Source of the DNA: Verrucomicrobiaceae bacterium
Lineage (GTDB): Bacteria; Verrucomicrobiota; Verrucomicrobiia; Verrucomicrobiales; Verrucomicrobiaceae
Reading direction: 5' to 3'
NCBI GenBank assembly: GCA_947458455.1
Contig: CANGYJ010000002.1
Span: 124,001-188,000, forward strand
DNA: 64,000 nt
Shown: positions 6,082 through 15,935 of the stretch, one piece after another
How the letters are laid out: every line of letters starts with the position of its first letter
Position numbering within the stretch: position 1 is the first letter of the stretch
Translations under genes and position numbers: made by a program
The notes under the pieces: generated by a model
The model's input: the letters and a program-made list of their open reading frames with translations, nothing else
Told to the model about the DNA's origin: nothing
The model's database searches: none

Positions 6082-9042
6082 ATGGCTAAACAAGCAACCA
6101 GCAGCGCAAAGAAAGTAAAATACGTTTATTCCTTCGGAGCAGGAAAAGCGGACGGTGACGGCTCCATGAAAGCGCTTCTCGGCGGCAAAGGAGCAAACCT
6201 TGCGGAGATGAGCCGCATCGGTCTTCCTGTGCCTCCCGGGTTCACCATCAGCACGGAAGTCTGCACTTACTTCTACGCCAACAAGAAGAGCTACCCTGCC
6301 GAACTTCAGAAGCAGATGGAAGTCGGCGTCGCAGCCATGGAAAAAATCATGGACGCCAAATTCGGTGATGCCAAAGGCATGCCGCTTCTCGTCGCGGTGC
6401 GCTCCGGTGCCCGTGACTCCATGCCAGGCATGATGGACACCATCTTGAACCTCGGCCTCAATGACCAGACGGTTCTTTCTCTCGCTGCCGCGACCAAGAA
6501 TGAGCGTTTCGCTTGGGATTGCTATCGCCGCTTCATTCAGATGTATGGTGATGTTGTTCTCGGCGTTCAGAAGACTGAAGGCGAAGATCATGAGCCTTTC
6601 GAAGTCGTCATCGAAGGCTTCAAACACAAGAAGTACCACAAAGACATCGTCGATAGCGACCTGACCGCTGACGACCAAAAAGAACTCGTCCGCCTCTTCA
6701 AGCAGCTCGTCAAAGAGCGCACAGGCAAAGTTTTCCCAAATGACCCATGGGATCAGCTTCGCGGTGCCGCTGGTGCTGTGTTCGGTTCTTGGATGAATGA
6801 CCGTGCGATCGTGTATCGCCGCAAATACAACATTCCCGCCGAGTGGGGCACTGCCGTCAACGTGCAGGCGATGGTCTATGGCAACACGGGTGACGACTCC
6901 GGCTCTGGCGTGGCGTTCACTCGCAATCCTGCCAACGGCGTCAATGAATTCTACGGTGAGTTCCTCATCAATGCACAGGGTGAAGACGTCGTTGCCGGCG
7001 TCCGCACGCCTGAGCCAGTGATCGAACTCAAGAAGGCTATGCCGAAGCCTTACGCTGAGCTTCTCAAAGTTCGTCAGATCCTCGAAAAGCACTTCAAAGA
7101 CGTGCAGGACGTGGAGTTCACCATCCAGCAGGGTAAGCTGTTCATGCTTCAGACCCGCAATGGCAAGCGCACCGCCGCTGCCGCGCTGAAGTTCTCCATG
7201 GACATGGTGAAGGAAAAGCTCATCGACTGGGAAACCGCCATCCTGCGCAATCCTGCCGACCAGCTCGAGCAGCTCCTGGCCCCTGACTTCGATCTCAGCG
7301 AGATCAAGAAAGCCAAGGAACTCGCTAAAGGCCTTCCTGCCGGCCCTGGTGCTGCCTCCGGCACCATCTACCTCAATGCCAACCGGGCAGCTGCAGCCGC
7401 AGAAGCCGGTGAGACTGTTCTCCTCGTCCGCAATGAAACTTCCCCGGAAGACCTTCGTGGTATGATCGCTGCCGCTGGCATCCTCACCGCCAAAGGTGGT
7501 GTCTCTAGCCACGCCGCGCTCGTCGCCCGCCAGATGGGCAAAGTTTGCATCTGCGGTGCTTCCGCCGTCGAGATCGACTACGACAAGAAGACCGTCACCA
7601 TCGCGGGTGAAGTCTTCCACGAAGGCAAAGACAGCCTCAGCATCGACGGCACCGCCGGCACGATCTATGGCGGCAAAATCAAAACCGGACCGTCTTCCAT
7701 CGTCACGGGTGCTCTTCACGGCGACAAGGCCGCGCAGGGCACCGAGAAGTTCAAAAACTTCCAACAGCTCATGGCATGGTGCGGCAAAGCTGCCCGCCTC
7801 CAGGTCCGCACGAACGCCGACAATCCTGAGCAAACCGAAAACGCCATCGCGTTCGGTGCTCAGGGCATTGGCCTCACCCGCACGGAGCACATGTTCTTTG
7901 AAGGTGACCGCATCGACGCCGTCCGTGAGATGATCCTCGCTGACAACGTCGCTGATCGCGAAAAAGCCCTCGCGAAGCTACTTCCTTATCAGCGTGAAGA
8001 CTTCACCGGCATCTTTGAATCCCTCAAAGGCCTGCCTGCGACCATCCGTCTTCTCGACCCACCCCTTCACGAATTCGTTCCGCATGAAGAAGCCGCTCAG
8101 GCCGACCTTGCGAAGAAAATGGGCGTCTCTGTCGAAAAAGTGAAGTCCCGCGTCGCTGCTCTGCATGAGTTCAACCCCATGCTCGGTCACCGTGGCTGCC
8201 GTCTCGGCATCGCTTACCCGGAAATCACCGCCATGCAAGCCCGCGCCATCTTCGAAGCCGCCGCTGACGTGGCGAAGAAGAAGATCAAGGTGAAGCCCGA
8301 GGTCATGGTTCCGCTTGTCGGCTTCAAGAAGGAGCTCGACCTTCAGGTGGCGATCATTCACAACGTCGCCAAGGCCGTCATGGCCGAGAAAAAGATCAAA
8401 TTCGCCTACATGGTCGGCACCATGATCGAAGTCCCTCGCGGTGCTCTCACCGCTGACGAGATCGCGCAGACTGCGGAGTTCTTCTCCTTCGGCACGAACG
8501 ACCTCACCCAGACCGCCCTCGGCATCAGCCGTGACGACATGGGTTCGTTTCTCATGCCCTACACGGAGAACGAGATCTTCAAAAAGAACCCCTTCGCTAC
8601 GCTCGACGTCACTGGTGTCGGCCAGCTTATCCAGACCGCCATCACCAAAGGCCGCAGCACCCGCCCCGACATCAAGTTGGGCATCTGCGGTGAACACGGT
8701 GGCGATCCTGACTCCGTGAAGTTCTGCCACAAGGTGGGCCTGAGCTACGTCAGTTGCAGTCCTTTCCGAGTTCCCGTCGCCCGCCTCGCTGCTGCGCAGG
8801 CTGCCATCGAGGAAAAGCGCGCCGCCGCCCAGGCTGCCACCGGTAAAAATGTCCGTGGTTCCAGTTCCGCTGGTGCCTCGGCAAAACAAAACAACAAAGC
8901 AACCAACAACACCAAGAGGACAAACACTATGGCTAAGAAAGCTGCAAAGAAAGCCGCCAAGAAGGCTGCCAAGAAGGCCCCTGCTAAGAAAGTCGCCAAG
9001 AAGGCTGCCAAGAAGGCCGCCAAGAAGGCTGCCAAGAAGTAA
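6082..9042 (+). CDS. ppdK: Pyruvate, phosphate dikinase with a Lys/Ala-rich C-terminal tail
   Basis: 986 residues. The enzyme interconverts pyruvate, ATP and phosphate with phosphoenolpyruvate, AMP and pyrophosphate. The N-terminal ATP-grasp domain ([24 protein letters not shown] near 36), the phosphohistidine domain ([16 protein letters not shown] near 475) and the PEP-binding barrel ([20 protein letters not shown] near 805, [10 protein letters not shown] near 870) are all present. The family is normally about 870-910 residues; the extra C-terminus is a Ser/Asn/Lys linker followed by repeated KKAAKK units like bacterial histone H1-like proteins. An ATG with a good ribosome site lies at 8929 in the same frame. 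A strong promoter precedes the gene and terminators follow. Confidence 0.95.
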   Translation: MAKQATSSAKKVKYVYSFGAGKADGDGSMKALLGGKGANLAEMSRIGLPVPPGFTISTEVCTYFYANKKSYPAELQKQMEVGVAAMEKIMDAKFGDAKGMPLLVAVRSGARDSMPGMMDTILNLGLNDQTVLSLAAATKNERFAWDCYRRFIQMYGDVVLGVQKTEGEDHEPFEVVIEGFKHKKYHKDIVDSDLTADDQKELVRLFKQLVKERTGKVFPNDPWDQLRGAAGAVFGSWMNDRAIVYRRKYNIPAEWGTAVNVQAMVYGNTGDDSGSGVAFTRNPANGVNEFYGEFLINAQGEDVVAGVRTPEPVIELKKAMPKPYAELLKVRQILEKHFKDVQDVEFTIQQGKLFMLQTRNGKRTAAAALKFSMDMVKEKLIDWETAILRNPADQLEQLLAPDFDLSEIKKAKELAKGLPAGPGAASGTIYLNANRAAAAAEAGETVLLVRNETSPEDLRGMIAAAGILTAKGGVSSHAALVARQMGKVCICGASAVEIDYDKKTVTIAGEVFHEGKDSLSIDGTAGTIYGGKIKTGPSSIVTGALHGDKAAQGTEKFKNFQQLMAWCGKAARLQVRTNADNPEQTENAIAFGAQGIGLTRTEHMFFEGDRIDAVREMILADNVADREKALAKLLPYQREDFTGIFESLKGLPATIRLLDPPLHEFVPHEEAAQADLAKKMGVSVEKVKSRVAALHEFNPMLGHRGCRLGIAYPEITAMQARAIFEAAADVAKKKIKVKPEVMVPLVGFKKELDLQVAIIHNVAKAVMAEKKIKFAYMVGTMIEVPRGALTADEIAQTAEFFSFGTNDLTQTALGISRDDMGSFLMPYTENEIFKKNPFATLDVTGVGQLIQTAITKGRSTRPDIKLGICGEHGGDPDSVKFCHKVGLSYVSCSPFRVPVARLAAAQAAIEEKRAAAQAATGKNVRGSSSAGASAKQNNKATNNTKRTNTMAKKAAKKAAKKAAKKAPAKKVAKKAAKKAAKKAAKK
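8929..9042 (+). other. Possible internal start for a 37-aa histone-H1-like peptide
   Basis: An ATG at 8929, in frame with ppdK, is preceded by AAGAGGA at 8914-8920, a good Shine-Dalgarno spacing. From it the frame would give a free 37-residue peptide made of KKAAKK repeats with one KKAPAKKV unit, like nucleoid-binding Hc2/H1-like proteins. Either the peptide is translated separately as well as fused to PPDK, or two formerly separate genes were joined by loss of a stop. Sequence alone does not decide. Confidence 0.4.
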
Positions 9043-9086
9043 CTACACGGCGGCTTTAGCCGCTGTAACGGATTAACCTCCGTGAA

Positions 9087-9124
9087 CAAAAGCCCTGTGG
9101 GGGAAACCTCACAGGGCTTTTTGT
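9087..9124 (+). terminator. Rho-independent terminator after ppdK
   Basis: AAAAGCCCTGTG and CACAGGGCTTTT arms enclose a GGGGAAACCT loop and are followed by a T run. A second hairpin (ACGGCGGCT/AGCCGCTGT at 9047-9066) lies between the stop codon and this one. Confidence 0.9.
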
Positions 9125-9196
9125 ATTCGGATGGGAGCATCCTCAATGAGACGCTCCCGGCATGGACAAGCCTGCGCCGCTGAACTAGAGCGCATC

Positions 9197-10084
9197 GTGT
9201 CTCCCGCCGCTGCTACCACGATCTTCCCGTTCCTCGCTGCCCTTCTTTATGCCTTTGGAGCCTTGGTGTTGAAGCGCTCCAGCGATCTCGGCGTCGGTTT
9301 ATGGCGCACCACTTTTATGGCGAACCTCATCGTCGCGGCGCTGTTTTCATTGCTCTGGTTGCTTGGCGGGCCGCCGGTGGAAAAAGAGCTGCTGTGGCAG
9401 CCGGGCATCATCGCGATGTGCCTCTTCGTTGGGCAGCTCTCGCAGTTTCTGGCTTTGGAAAAAGGCGATGTCTCCGTGGCGGTGCCGGTGTTTGGCCTCA
9501 AAGTCATCTTCGTGGCCTTCCTCACGCCTTTTTTAATCGACGAAGCCGTTGGCGTGAAGCTCTGGATCGCGGCCTTCCTGAGCGTTTTGGGCATTACCTG
9601 CCTCAATCGCAAGGATGCAGAAAACCCGCCACGCAATCTCCTCATCACGTTCATTGCTGGCGGCATCGGTGCGGTAGCCTTCGCGGTCTTTGATGTGCTG
9701 GTGCAGAAGTGGGGGCCATCCTGGGGAGCGGGTCGGCTGCTTCCATGCATCTTTTGGATCAATGCCATCCTCTCCTTCGGTCTCATCTTCCGTTTCTCCG
9801 CGCCGCTCAGCCGCATTCCTGGCAAAGCCTGGCCCTGGCTGTTAGGTGGCTCCACGTTGCTAGGGGTGCAGAGCATCACGTTTGTGAGCACCCTGGCCGT
9901 GTTTGGGAAAGCGACGAACGCGAACATCATTTACGCATCACGCGGTCTGCTCAGTGTGCTGCTCGTTTGGATGATCGGGCACTGGTTCCAGAACGCCGAG
10001 CAACATCTGGGGCCAAAGGTAATGCGTTGGCGGCTTATTGGCACACTGCTGATGATGAGCGCCATCGTGCTTGTGATCGTTTGA
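9197..10084 (+). CDS. DMT-superfamily (EamA-like) transporter
   Basis: A 295-residue membrane protein with about ten hydrophobic segments arranged as two EamA-like halves (first helix FPFLAALLYAFGALVL; second half starts near LLITFIAGGIGAVAFAVFDVLVQKWG). The GDVSVAVPVFGLKVIFVAF and YASRGLLSVLLVW segments correspond to the conserved helix ends of drug/metabolite exporters. The substrate cannot be read from sequence. A GTG at 9197 is chosen because the first membrane segment follows at once; an in-frame ATG at 9131 would add 22 residues of doubtful, non-hydrophobic sequence just after the ppdK terminator. Confidence 0.72.
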   Translation: MSPAAATTIFPFLAALLYAFGALVLKRSSDLGVGLWRTTFMANLIVAALFSLLWLLGGPPVEKELLWQPGIIAMCLFVGQLSQFLALEKGDVSVAVPVFGLKVIFVAFLTPFLIDEAVGVKLWIAAFLSVLGITCLNRKDAENPPRNLLITFIAGGIGAVAFAVFDVLVQKWGPSWGAGRLLPCIFWINAILSFGLIFRFSAPLSRIPGKAWPWLLGGSTLLGVQSITFVSTLAVFGKATNANIIYASRGLLSVLLVWMIGHWFQNAEQHLGPKVMRWRLIGTLLMMSAIVLVIV

Positions 10085-10132
10085 TGCCATCCAGCCGTCA
10101 GAAAGGGCGCTGCCGCATCGTTCCCCAACGCC

Positions 10133-12517
10133 ATGAAAAGCCTCGGAGCACTATTCATCTCCTGTCACGTTGCCTGCGGTGCCGTTCCGGCGTTGCAGCC
10201 GTTTTTCGACACGCATTGCATGGATTGCCATGATGCGGAGACGAAGAAAGGCGGGCTCGATCTGGCTGCCGTCTCCACCGCTGGCACAGATGCGGTCGCA
10301 TTGAAAAAGTGGATTCGGGTGTTTGATCGCGTGGCGGCGGGTGAGATGCCACCCGCGAAAAAGAAGCGCCAGCCAAGCCTGGACGAGGTGCAGGACTTCA
10401 TGGCCGCTCTCGGTGCTGATCTCGTGGCAAAATCCAAGGCGCAAAAAGGCACTGTGCTGCGTCGCTTGAATCGCCGTGAGTATCAAAACACCCTCGATGA
10501 CCTCCTCGGAGTGAAGGTGAATGTCATCGACATGCTGCCGGAGGACGGACGTGCCGCAGGTTTCGACAACATCGGCGAAGCGCTCTCCATCTCCGGTATC
10601 CAGATGCAGCGCTACATGGAAGCCGCCGAACTAGCGATCAATGCCGCCCTCTTCGCCGATCAGCAGCCGGAAAGGATCACGCAGACCGCCACCCTCGAAA
10701 GCGACCGCAACAAGGAAGCCATTGGTAAGCATTGGCTGAAACGCGGCGACGGCGCGATCGTCGTTTTCAACGAAGGCGGATTTCCCAGCACCGTCATCCC
10801 GAACGTCCGCGCCAAAACCTCCGGCATCTACAAAGTGCGAGTCACTGGCTACGGTTATCAAATCGAGGAGCCAGTCGTCTTGGCGCTCATCACGGGCAGC
10901 TTCAACTTCCGCAATGCCGATAACATCACACACAGCTACCACGAGCTGCCGGCGGGAAAGCCCGGCACCGTCGAGATCACCCTGCATCTCGATGCAGGCA
11001 AAGGCCTCTGGATCAGTCCACAGGGTCTCAATGGTCCAGATGGACATTCGCCCGTCAAAGACGGCCCGGATAAATATCCCGGCGAAGGTCTCGCGTTGAT
11101 GAAGGTGGAGCTCGAAGGCCCCTTCATCACCGAATGGCCGCCTCGTGGTCAAAAGAGACTTCTGGGCGATGCCAAGCTCCGCGAGCTGGCACCTGAAAAA
11201 CCATGGATGAAGGGCAAAGCAGGTTACAAGCCCAGCTTCACGGCTGACACAGCCGATCCGGCCACGGATGCTCGAAAGCTTCTCCCTGCCTTTGCCAGCA
11301 CCGCGTTTCGCCGACCCGTCACGGCGGAGGAAGTGGAGCCGTATGTGAAACTCTTCGAGGCGGAGTTCGCGGAGGGAAAAGATTTCCTTATTGCCATGCG
11401 AGCTGCGGCGGTGGCGATGCTGTGCTCACCGGAGTTTTTGTTTCTCAAGGAGCCTGCGGGCAAACTCAGCGACCTCCAGCTCGCCACACGGCTGAGCTAC
11501 TTTCTCACTCGCAGCATGCCGGATGAGGCGCTGCACATTGCGAAGCTCACCCAGCCGGAGGTCTTGCATATGGAAACCGAGCGCTTGCTCAAGGCGGATA
11601 CGCTCGAACGCTTCGTGGCCGATTTCACCGATGGCTGGCTTAACCTCCGCGAGATCGAATTCACCACGCCGGATAAGCAGCTCTATCCCGAGTATGACGG
11701 CCTGCTGCTCGATAGCATGCTGCGTGAGACCCGCAGCTTCATCACGCATCTCATCGAGGAAAATCTGAGCCTTGATCACATCATCCAAAGCGATTTTGCG
11801 ATGCTCAATCATCGTCTTGGCAAGCACTACGGCATTCCCGGCGTGAGCGGCGTGGATTTGCAAAAGATCAAACTGCCTGCGGAGAGTCATCGCGGAGGTG
11901 TTTTGACACAGGCGAGCATTTTAAAGGTCAGCGCCAACGGCACGAATACCTCGCCCGTGGTGCGTGGCATCTTCGTGATGGATCGGATTCTCGGCATGGA
12001 GCCGCCACCACCGCCACCCGGTATCCCAGGCGTGGAGCCGGACATTCGCGGAGCTGCCACGCTTCGCGAGCAACTGGCGAAGCATAGCGAAATGGAAAGC
12101 TGCCAAGGTTGCCATCGCGTGATCGACCCACCAGGCTTCGCACTCGAGAATTACGATGTCATCGGCGGGTGGCGGGAGCGCTTTCGCAGCCTCGGCGAAG
12201 GTGAAAAGGTCGATTTGAAGGTCGAAGGCCGCAAGGTGCGCTACCGGCTCGGCCAGCCTGTCGATGCCGCAGGCGTGCTCACCGATGGCAAAACTTTCCA
12301 AAACCTCGCCGACCTCAAAAACCTGCTCCTCGCCGATCAGGACAAGGTGGCCCGCTGTGTCATCGAAAAGCTCCTCACCTTCTCCACCGGCCGCCCGATG
12401 GGTTTCTCTGACCGTAGCGAGATCGACCGCCTCGTGGCTCAATCCAAAACCCAGGGCCATGCCATGCGGGATCTGATTTACGCCATCGTGCAGAGTGAGA
12501 TTTTTCAGAGTAAGTGA
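10133..12517 (+). CDS. Planctomycete-type cytochrome c protein (DUF1587/1595/1592/1588/1585)
   Basis: A 794-residue exported protein. After a signal peptide comes a c-type haem motif (CMDCH near residues 30-34), then the DUF1587 block LRRLNRREYQNTLDDLLGV near 105, a carbohydrate-binding-like beta region, DUF1595 (FRRPVTAEEVEPYVKLF), DUF1592 (LATRLSYFLTRSMPDEAL), DUF1588 with SCQGCHRVIDPPGFALENYD, and DUF1585 at the end. This order is characteristic of PVC bacteria, where such proteins are usually paired with a DUF1552 protein; none follows here. A periplasmic redox role, perhaps in polysaccharide oxidation, is inferred and unproven. Confidence 0.9.
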   Translation: MKSLGALFISCHVACGAVPALQPFFDTHCMDCHDAETKKGGLDLAAVSTAGTDAVALKKWIRVFDRVAAGEMPPAKKKRQPSLDEVQDFMAALGADLVAKSKAQKGTVLRRLNRREYQNTLDDLLGVKVNVIDMLPEDGRAAGFDNIGEALSISGIQMQRYMEAAELAINAALFADQQPERITQTATLESDRNKEAIGKHWLKRGDGAIVVFNEGGFPSTVIPNVRAKTSGIYKVRVTGYGYQIEEPVVLALITGSFNFRNADNITHSYHELPAGKPGTVEITLHLDAGKGLWISPQGLNGPDGHSPVKDGPDKYPGEGLALMKVELEGPFITEWPPRGQKRLLGDAKLRELAPEKPWMKGKAGYKPSFTADTADPATDARKLLPAFASTAFRRPVTAEEVEPYVKLFEAEFAEGKDFLIAMRAAAVAMLCSPEFLFLKEPAGKLSDLQLATRLSYFLTRSMPDEALHIAKLTQPEVLHMETERLLKADTLERFVADFTDGWLNLREIEFTTPDKQLYPEYDGLLLDSMLRETRSFITHLIEENLSLDHIIQSDFAMLNHRLGKHYGIPGVSGVDLQKIKLPAESHRGGVLTQASILKVSANGTNTSPVVRGIFVMDRILGMEPPPPPPGIPGVEPDIRGAATLREQLAKHSEMESCQGCHRVIDPPGFALENYDVIGGWRERFRSLGEGEKVDLKVEGRKVRYRLGQPVDAAGVLTDGKTFQNLADLKNLLLADQDKVARCVIEKLLTFSTGRPMGFSDRSEIDRLVAQSKTQGHAMRDLIYAIVQSEIFQSK

Positions 12518-12594
12518 AGCCGCCGCAGGGTGATTCCTTGCTGGCCTTTCGCTCTCCTTGCGCTAGCCTCCAATCCCTTTCGCTCTTCTCGGGC

Positions 12595-13434
12595 ATGCCT
12601 CACCTCGCCAAAACCAACCACCAACCCGCCCGCTGTCTCCTGTTGGCCATGCTCTGCCTGCTGGCGGCTACCGTGCAGGGCTTTGCGCAGGCCGGCAGCA
12701 CCCTGCGAGTGCGTCTCGCGGATGGCTTTGACTTCCCTGTGGGCAAGCCGGATGCCGCTGGCTATCACAAAGCCCGTGGCTACTTCCCCAACGGTCACCT
12801 CGGCGAAGACTGGAATGGCAATGGTGGTGGTGATAGCGATCTGGGTGCTCCCATCTACTCATGCGCCCGTGGCGTGGTGATCTTCTCAGCAAACATCGGC
12901 GTGGGTTGGGGAAACTGCATCATCGTCCGCCACGTCTATCGTGAGATCGATGGGCGCATCGCCATGGTCGATTCGCTCTATGCGCACCTTCACCAGCGGG
13001 TCGCGAAGCTGCACGATCTCGTCGAGAAAGGCCAGCTCGTCGGCACCATGGGTGGAAACAACGGCATGTACTTCGTCCATCTGCACTTCGAGATGCGCAA
13101 AGATCTCTGCGTGGGCATGAACCGCTCCCAGTTTGCCCGTGACAACAGCGTCTATTACTCGCCGACGGCTTTCATCAACACCCGCCGCAAGTTAGCGGTG
13201 GATTCACGCAAGTATGACGTGCCCGTGAACAACTTCGCCGCCTACGGCGGTTCGCTTTCCGATTCACGCAGCGATGGCGGTGAGGCCAAGCCACCCACCG
13301 TGCCAAAGATCGAGAACAAACCTAGCGAGGTGCGCAAACCGGAACTCAATCCCGAGGATGACGACTTCTGGTCTCGCCTGAAGGCAAAAATCCGCAGTGG
13401 GCAGGTGACGCCCGGCACGGAAGGGAATCGCTGA
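12595..13434 (+). CDS. Exported M23-family peptidase
   Basis: 279 residues with a signal peptide (residues about 12-36). The LytM/M23 core is visible: HLGEDWN supplies the HxxxD zinc ligands near residue 68 and HLHFEM the HxH near 162, around a beta fold (GAPIYSCARGVVIFSANI, GNCIIVRHVY). These enzymes cut peptide cross-bridges in peptidoglycan or act as scaffolds. The C-terminal 70 residues are a Pro/Lys/Glu-rich tail. ATG at 12595 fits the signal peptide; the frame opens upstream, but that part has no signal-like N-terminus. Follows the cytochrome gene on the same strand. Confidence 0.85.
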   Translation: MPHLAKTNHQPARCLLLAMLCLLAATVQGFAQAGSTLRVRLADGFDFPVGKPDAAGYHKARGYFPNGHLGEDWNGNGGGDSDLGAPIYSCARGVVIFSANIGVGWGNCIIVRHVYREIDGRIAMVDSLYAHLHQRVAKLHDLVEKGQLVGTMGGNNGMYFVHLHFEMRKDLCVGMNRSQFARDNSVYYSPTAFINTRRKLAVDSRKYDVPVNNFAAYGGSLSDSRSDGGEAKPPTVPKIENKPSEVRKPELNPEDDDFWSRLKAKIRSGQVTPGTEGNR

Positions 13435-13436
13435 GT

Positions 13437-14279
13437 TTACTTTAGGCTGCTCAGCCGAAGCATTTCGGCTCTGAGCTGCGGTTGAAGGTGCAGCAGCACG
13501 TCATTGTGACCACCGGGCACGGGATGGAAGGTGACTTTGCCCGGATGTGCCGCCGCCAGCTTGGCGCTCATTCGGGAGGGAATGAGGTCATCGCCTGTGC
13601 CGTGGTAGAGGGTGAAAAAGGCATCGGGGTGCTGACAGATAGCGGAGAGCGTTTGGCGATTATCAAAGCGGTGCATGTTCAGGTAGCAGAGCGGCCAGCC
13701 GAGCACCTCGCGGCCCATGTCCGTCATGCTGGTGAAAGGGGAAATAAGGATGCCACGATGGATGCCGAGGTCCTCGGCGGTCATGAGAGCGGCCGCCGCG
13801 CCGAGCGAGTGCCCGATGACAAGGCTGCGGGAGGTTAAGACCTCACGCGAGATCTTTAACCGCACCGCGAGCTGCTCGAGCGCGGCCACGCTGCTCTGGC
13901 GAATGGCTTTTGGCGTGGGCTGGCCCTCGCATTCGCCATAGCCGGGGTAATCAATCATCAGCCAAGCAAAGCGCCCATCGGCGATGCCGGCGAGATACAT
14001 CCAATCGAGAGCCAATGAGCCATTCCCAGCAAAAGCGATCCATAGCGGCGCGGTGGCCTCATCGCCGCGATACGGTGGCCGATACCAAGCCGTCTGCATG
14101 CCTTGTGAAGTGCGGTAGGTGATGCGCTCTCCACGATTGTTTTCCAAGTGCTCCGTCATGCCGGGCTCATTCGGCCGTGGGTGGTAGATGAGCGAGGACT
14201 GGCAGCTCAGCAGAAAGATGACCGGCGTGAGCATGGCGATGATCGCCAGGCGCAGGAGGCGTTTCAAAAGCGGCTTCAT
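13437..14279 (-). CDS. Alpha/beta hydrolase, membrane- or lipid-anchored
   Basis: 280 residues. A hydrophobic N-terminus ends in LLSCQSS, a possible lipobox. The fold is an alpha/beta hydrolase like the BEM46/ABHD13 type: the oxyanion strand FAGNGS, the nucleophile elbow GHSLGAAAAL (Ser), the acid in YHGTGDDLIP and the histidine in PGGHND. The substrate is unknown; esterase or thioesterase chemistry is likely. It begins directly after the stop codon of the upstream membrane-protein gene, so the two are translationally coupled. Confidence 0.85.
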   Translation of the reverse strand: MKPLLKRLLRLAIIAMLTPVIFLLSCQSSLIYHPRPNEPGMTEHLENNRGERITYRTSQGMQTAWYRPPYRGDEATAPLWIAFAGNGSLALDWMYLAGIADGRFAWLMIDYPGYGECEGQPTPKAIRQSSVAALEQLAVRLKISREVLTSRSLVIGHSLGAAAALMTAEDLGIHRGILISPFTSMTDMGREVLGWPLCYLNMHRFDNRQTLSAICQHPDAFFTLYHGTGDDLIPSRMSAKLAAAHPGKVTFHPVPGGHNDVLLHLQPQLRAEMLRLSSLK

Positions 14280-14720
14280 TCAATCTGGCGAGTAAGTTTT
14301 GGCGGCCACGAGGTCGTTATCGAGTTTCAAAAGGATGCCTTCGCAATTCGGCTCCGTCCGGCCCGTCTCGGGGTGCATGAAGAAATTCAGACTGTCCTCA
14401 TCTTCGAGGAAGACGATGGGCCGTGAGCGTGCGCCGCCTTCGGGATAGTGTTTTTCCAAAAGCACCTTCACCTCAATCCGTGACATGCCCGGCTGGATCG
14501 CCGCGAAGAAATCCTTGTACACACGAAAACGCGGATCAACCCACTCCGGGTAGCTGACGAGCACCACCAGCCCGGCTGGCATGGCCGAGACGCAGGCCAA
14601 CATCACGAGCAACACCTTAAAAACGCTGCCACGACATCGAAAAGCGCCCACGAGCAGTACCACGGCGACCACCAGCCCAAAAAGAGCCAGCCAGTGAATG
14701 GGGTGGAGGTGGATGCTCAT
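14280..14720 (-). CDS. Membrane protein with BamE/SmpA-like motif
   Basis: 146 residues. Two hydrophobic helices (WLALFGLVVAVVLLVGAF and VFKVLLVMLACVSAMPAGLVVLV) are followed by an exposed domain starting FFAAIQPGMSRIEVKVLLEKHYP, which resembles the IxxGMsxxeVxxllG motif of BamE/SmpA-type folds. No lipobox is present, so a BAM role is not claimed. Its stop abuts the start of the hydrolase gene at 14279, suggesting a joint function. Confidence 0.7.
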   Translation of the reverse strand: MSIHLHPIHWLALFGLVVAVVLLVGAFRCRGSVFKVLLVMLACVSAMPAGLVVLVSYPEWVDPRFRVYKDFFAAIQPGMSRIEVKVLLEKHYPEGGARSRPIVFLEDEDSLNFFMHPETGRTEPNCEGILLKLDNDLVAAKTYSPD

Positions 14721-14743
14721 GCTTGTGAAGGAAGCTCACGCAT

Positions 14744-15367
14744 TCACACGGTCCCAAAGTAACGATCACCGGCATCGCCGAGGCCAGGGACGATGTAGCT
14801 GCGATCGTTGAGTCCGTCGTCGATGGCGGCGGTCACGATGCAGACATCGGGATGGGCTTTGGAGAGCGCGGCGATGCCTTCGGGGCAGCTCACCACGCAG
14901 AGCATTGTGATGCGGGAAGCACCCGCCGTCTTCAACTGGCGCACCGCCTCCACCGCACTGCCACCCGTGGCCAGCATGGGATCGAGCAGGAACACATCCG
15001 CCTCAGCGATCACGGGCGGGAGGTTCGTGTAGTAAGGCTGTGGCAGGGCAGTCTCCTCGTTCCGCTTGATGCCCACATGCGCCACCGTGGCATCCGGCGC
15101 GAGCGAGAGGATGCCATCGAGCAAACCGAGGCCCGCACGCAGGATCGGCACGAAGACCATCGGGCGGGCAAACTTCACCCCGCTCGTTTCCTGAAGCGGC
15201 GTCCGCACGCGGATGGGCGCAACGGGCAGATCACGCGTGGATTCGAGGAACAGCATGCGCCCGAGCAGGTTCAGATGCCTGCGGAAACGATGCGGCGGCG
15301 TGGCGGCATCACGCATTTCGGTGAGATGGCATTGAGCGAGCGGATGAGAGACGACGACGGGCTGCAT
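14744..15367 (-). CDS. upp: Uracil phosphoribosyltransferase
   Basis: 207 residues, the usual length. The enzyme makes UMP from uracil and PRPP in pyrimidine salvage. Visible blocks are VFVPILRAGLGLLDG near 80, the PRPP loop DPMLATGGSAVEAVRQLK near 127, and the uracil-binding C-terminus YIVPGLGDAGDRYFGT. ATG at 15367 is chosen over an upstream alternative at 15394 because it matches the family start. It stands apart, just upstream of a two-gene membrane/hydrolase unit on the same strand. Confidence 0.96.
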   Translation of the reverse strand: MQPVVVSHPLAQCHLTEMRDAATPPHRFRRHLNLLGRMLFLESTRDLPVAPIRVRTPLQETSGVKFARPMVFVPILRAGLGLLDGILSLAPDATVAHVGIKRNEETALPQPYYTNLPPVIAEADVFLLDPMLATGGSAVEAVRQLKTAGASRITMLCVVSCPEGIAALSKAHPDVCIVTAAIDDGLNDRSYIVPGLGDAGDRYFGTV

Positions 15368-15425
15368 GCGCCCATCGTGACAAAGAATTCTCAACGCGAC
15401 AAGGCCTGCATGTTACTATCGAGGC

Positions 15426-15830
15426 ATGAAAACACTGAAAATCGTGCTTCTGCTCGCCACGGCGGCCATCCTTTCCTCCTGTGAAACCACCAATCCAGAG
15501 GGAGGCGCAGGCAGTTTTCAGCTCTCCGAGGCGGATCGTGCTCGCCACGCCGAGCGTGAGGCACGCCGGGCCGAAGAAAATGCCGCCGCGATGGGGCAGC
15601 CCGGCGGCACGATGATGTATCATCAGAACGAATCCGGCCCCTTCGGCAACCGCAGCTCCAGTGGCGTCATCCGCTCCACCGGCGGCGTGCAGAGCTATCA
15701 AAGCATCGGCGGCCAGCCCGTGCATCCTGGCACGATCGTTCCTGGCTACAACTATCCCGCGCCATCCGTCAATGGCGGTCCCGGCACTTACATCGATGCC
15801 AGGACGGGGCAGATGATGTACCGGAGGTGA
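15426..15830 (+). CDS. Small lipoprotein of unknown function
   Basis: 134 residues with a lipoprotein signal (LLLATAAILSSC, lipobox Cys at 19). A charged segment (SEADRARHAEREARRAEENAAA) is followed by a Gly/Ser/Pro/Tyr-rich C-terminus ending TYIDARTGQMMYRR. No known domain is recognised. The low-complexity tail suggests an outer-membrane-linked or surface lipoprotein. It is divergent from upp with a 58-bp gap. Confidence 0.75.
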   Translation: MKTLKIVLLLATAAILSSCETTNPEGGAGSFQLSEADRARHAEREARRAEENAAAMGQPGGTMMYHQNESGPFGNRSSSGVIRSTGGVQSYQSIGGQPVHPGTIVPGYNYPAPSVNGGPGTYIDARTGQMMYRR

Positions 15831-15935
15831 GAGGCAAAAGTGCCTCTGTGTGAAGAATGATGCGCGGACTGTCCTTTGCGTTGGCAGTTTCCTCCTCCGC
15901 GCCTAGTCTGCCCGCCCTTCACTCACCGCCCGCGC

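Noticed and set aside
6055-7890. 611-residue open frame antisense to ppdK
   Set aside because: It mirrors the codon bias of ppdK, has no family features and no ribosome site; ppdK is unmistakable.
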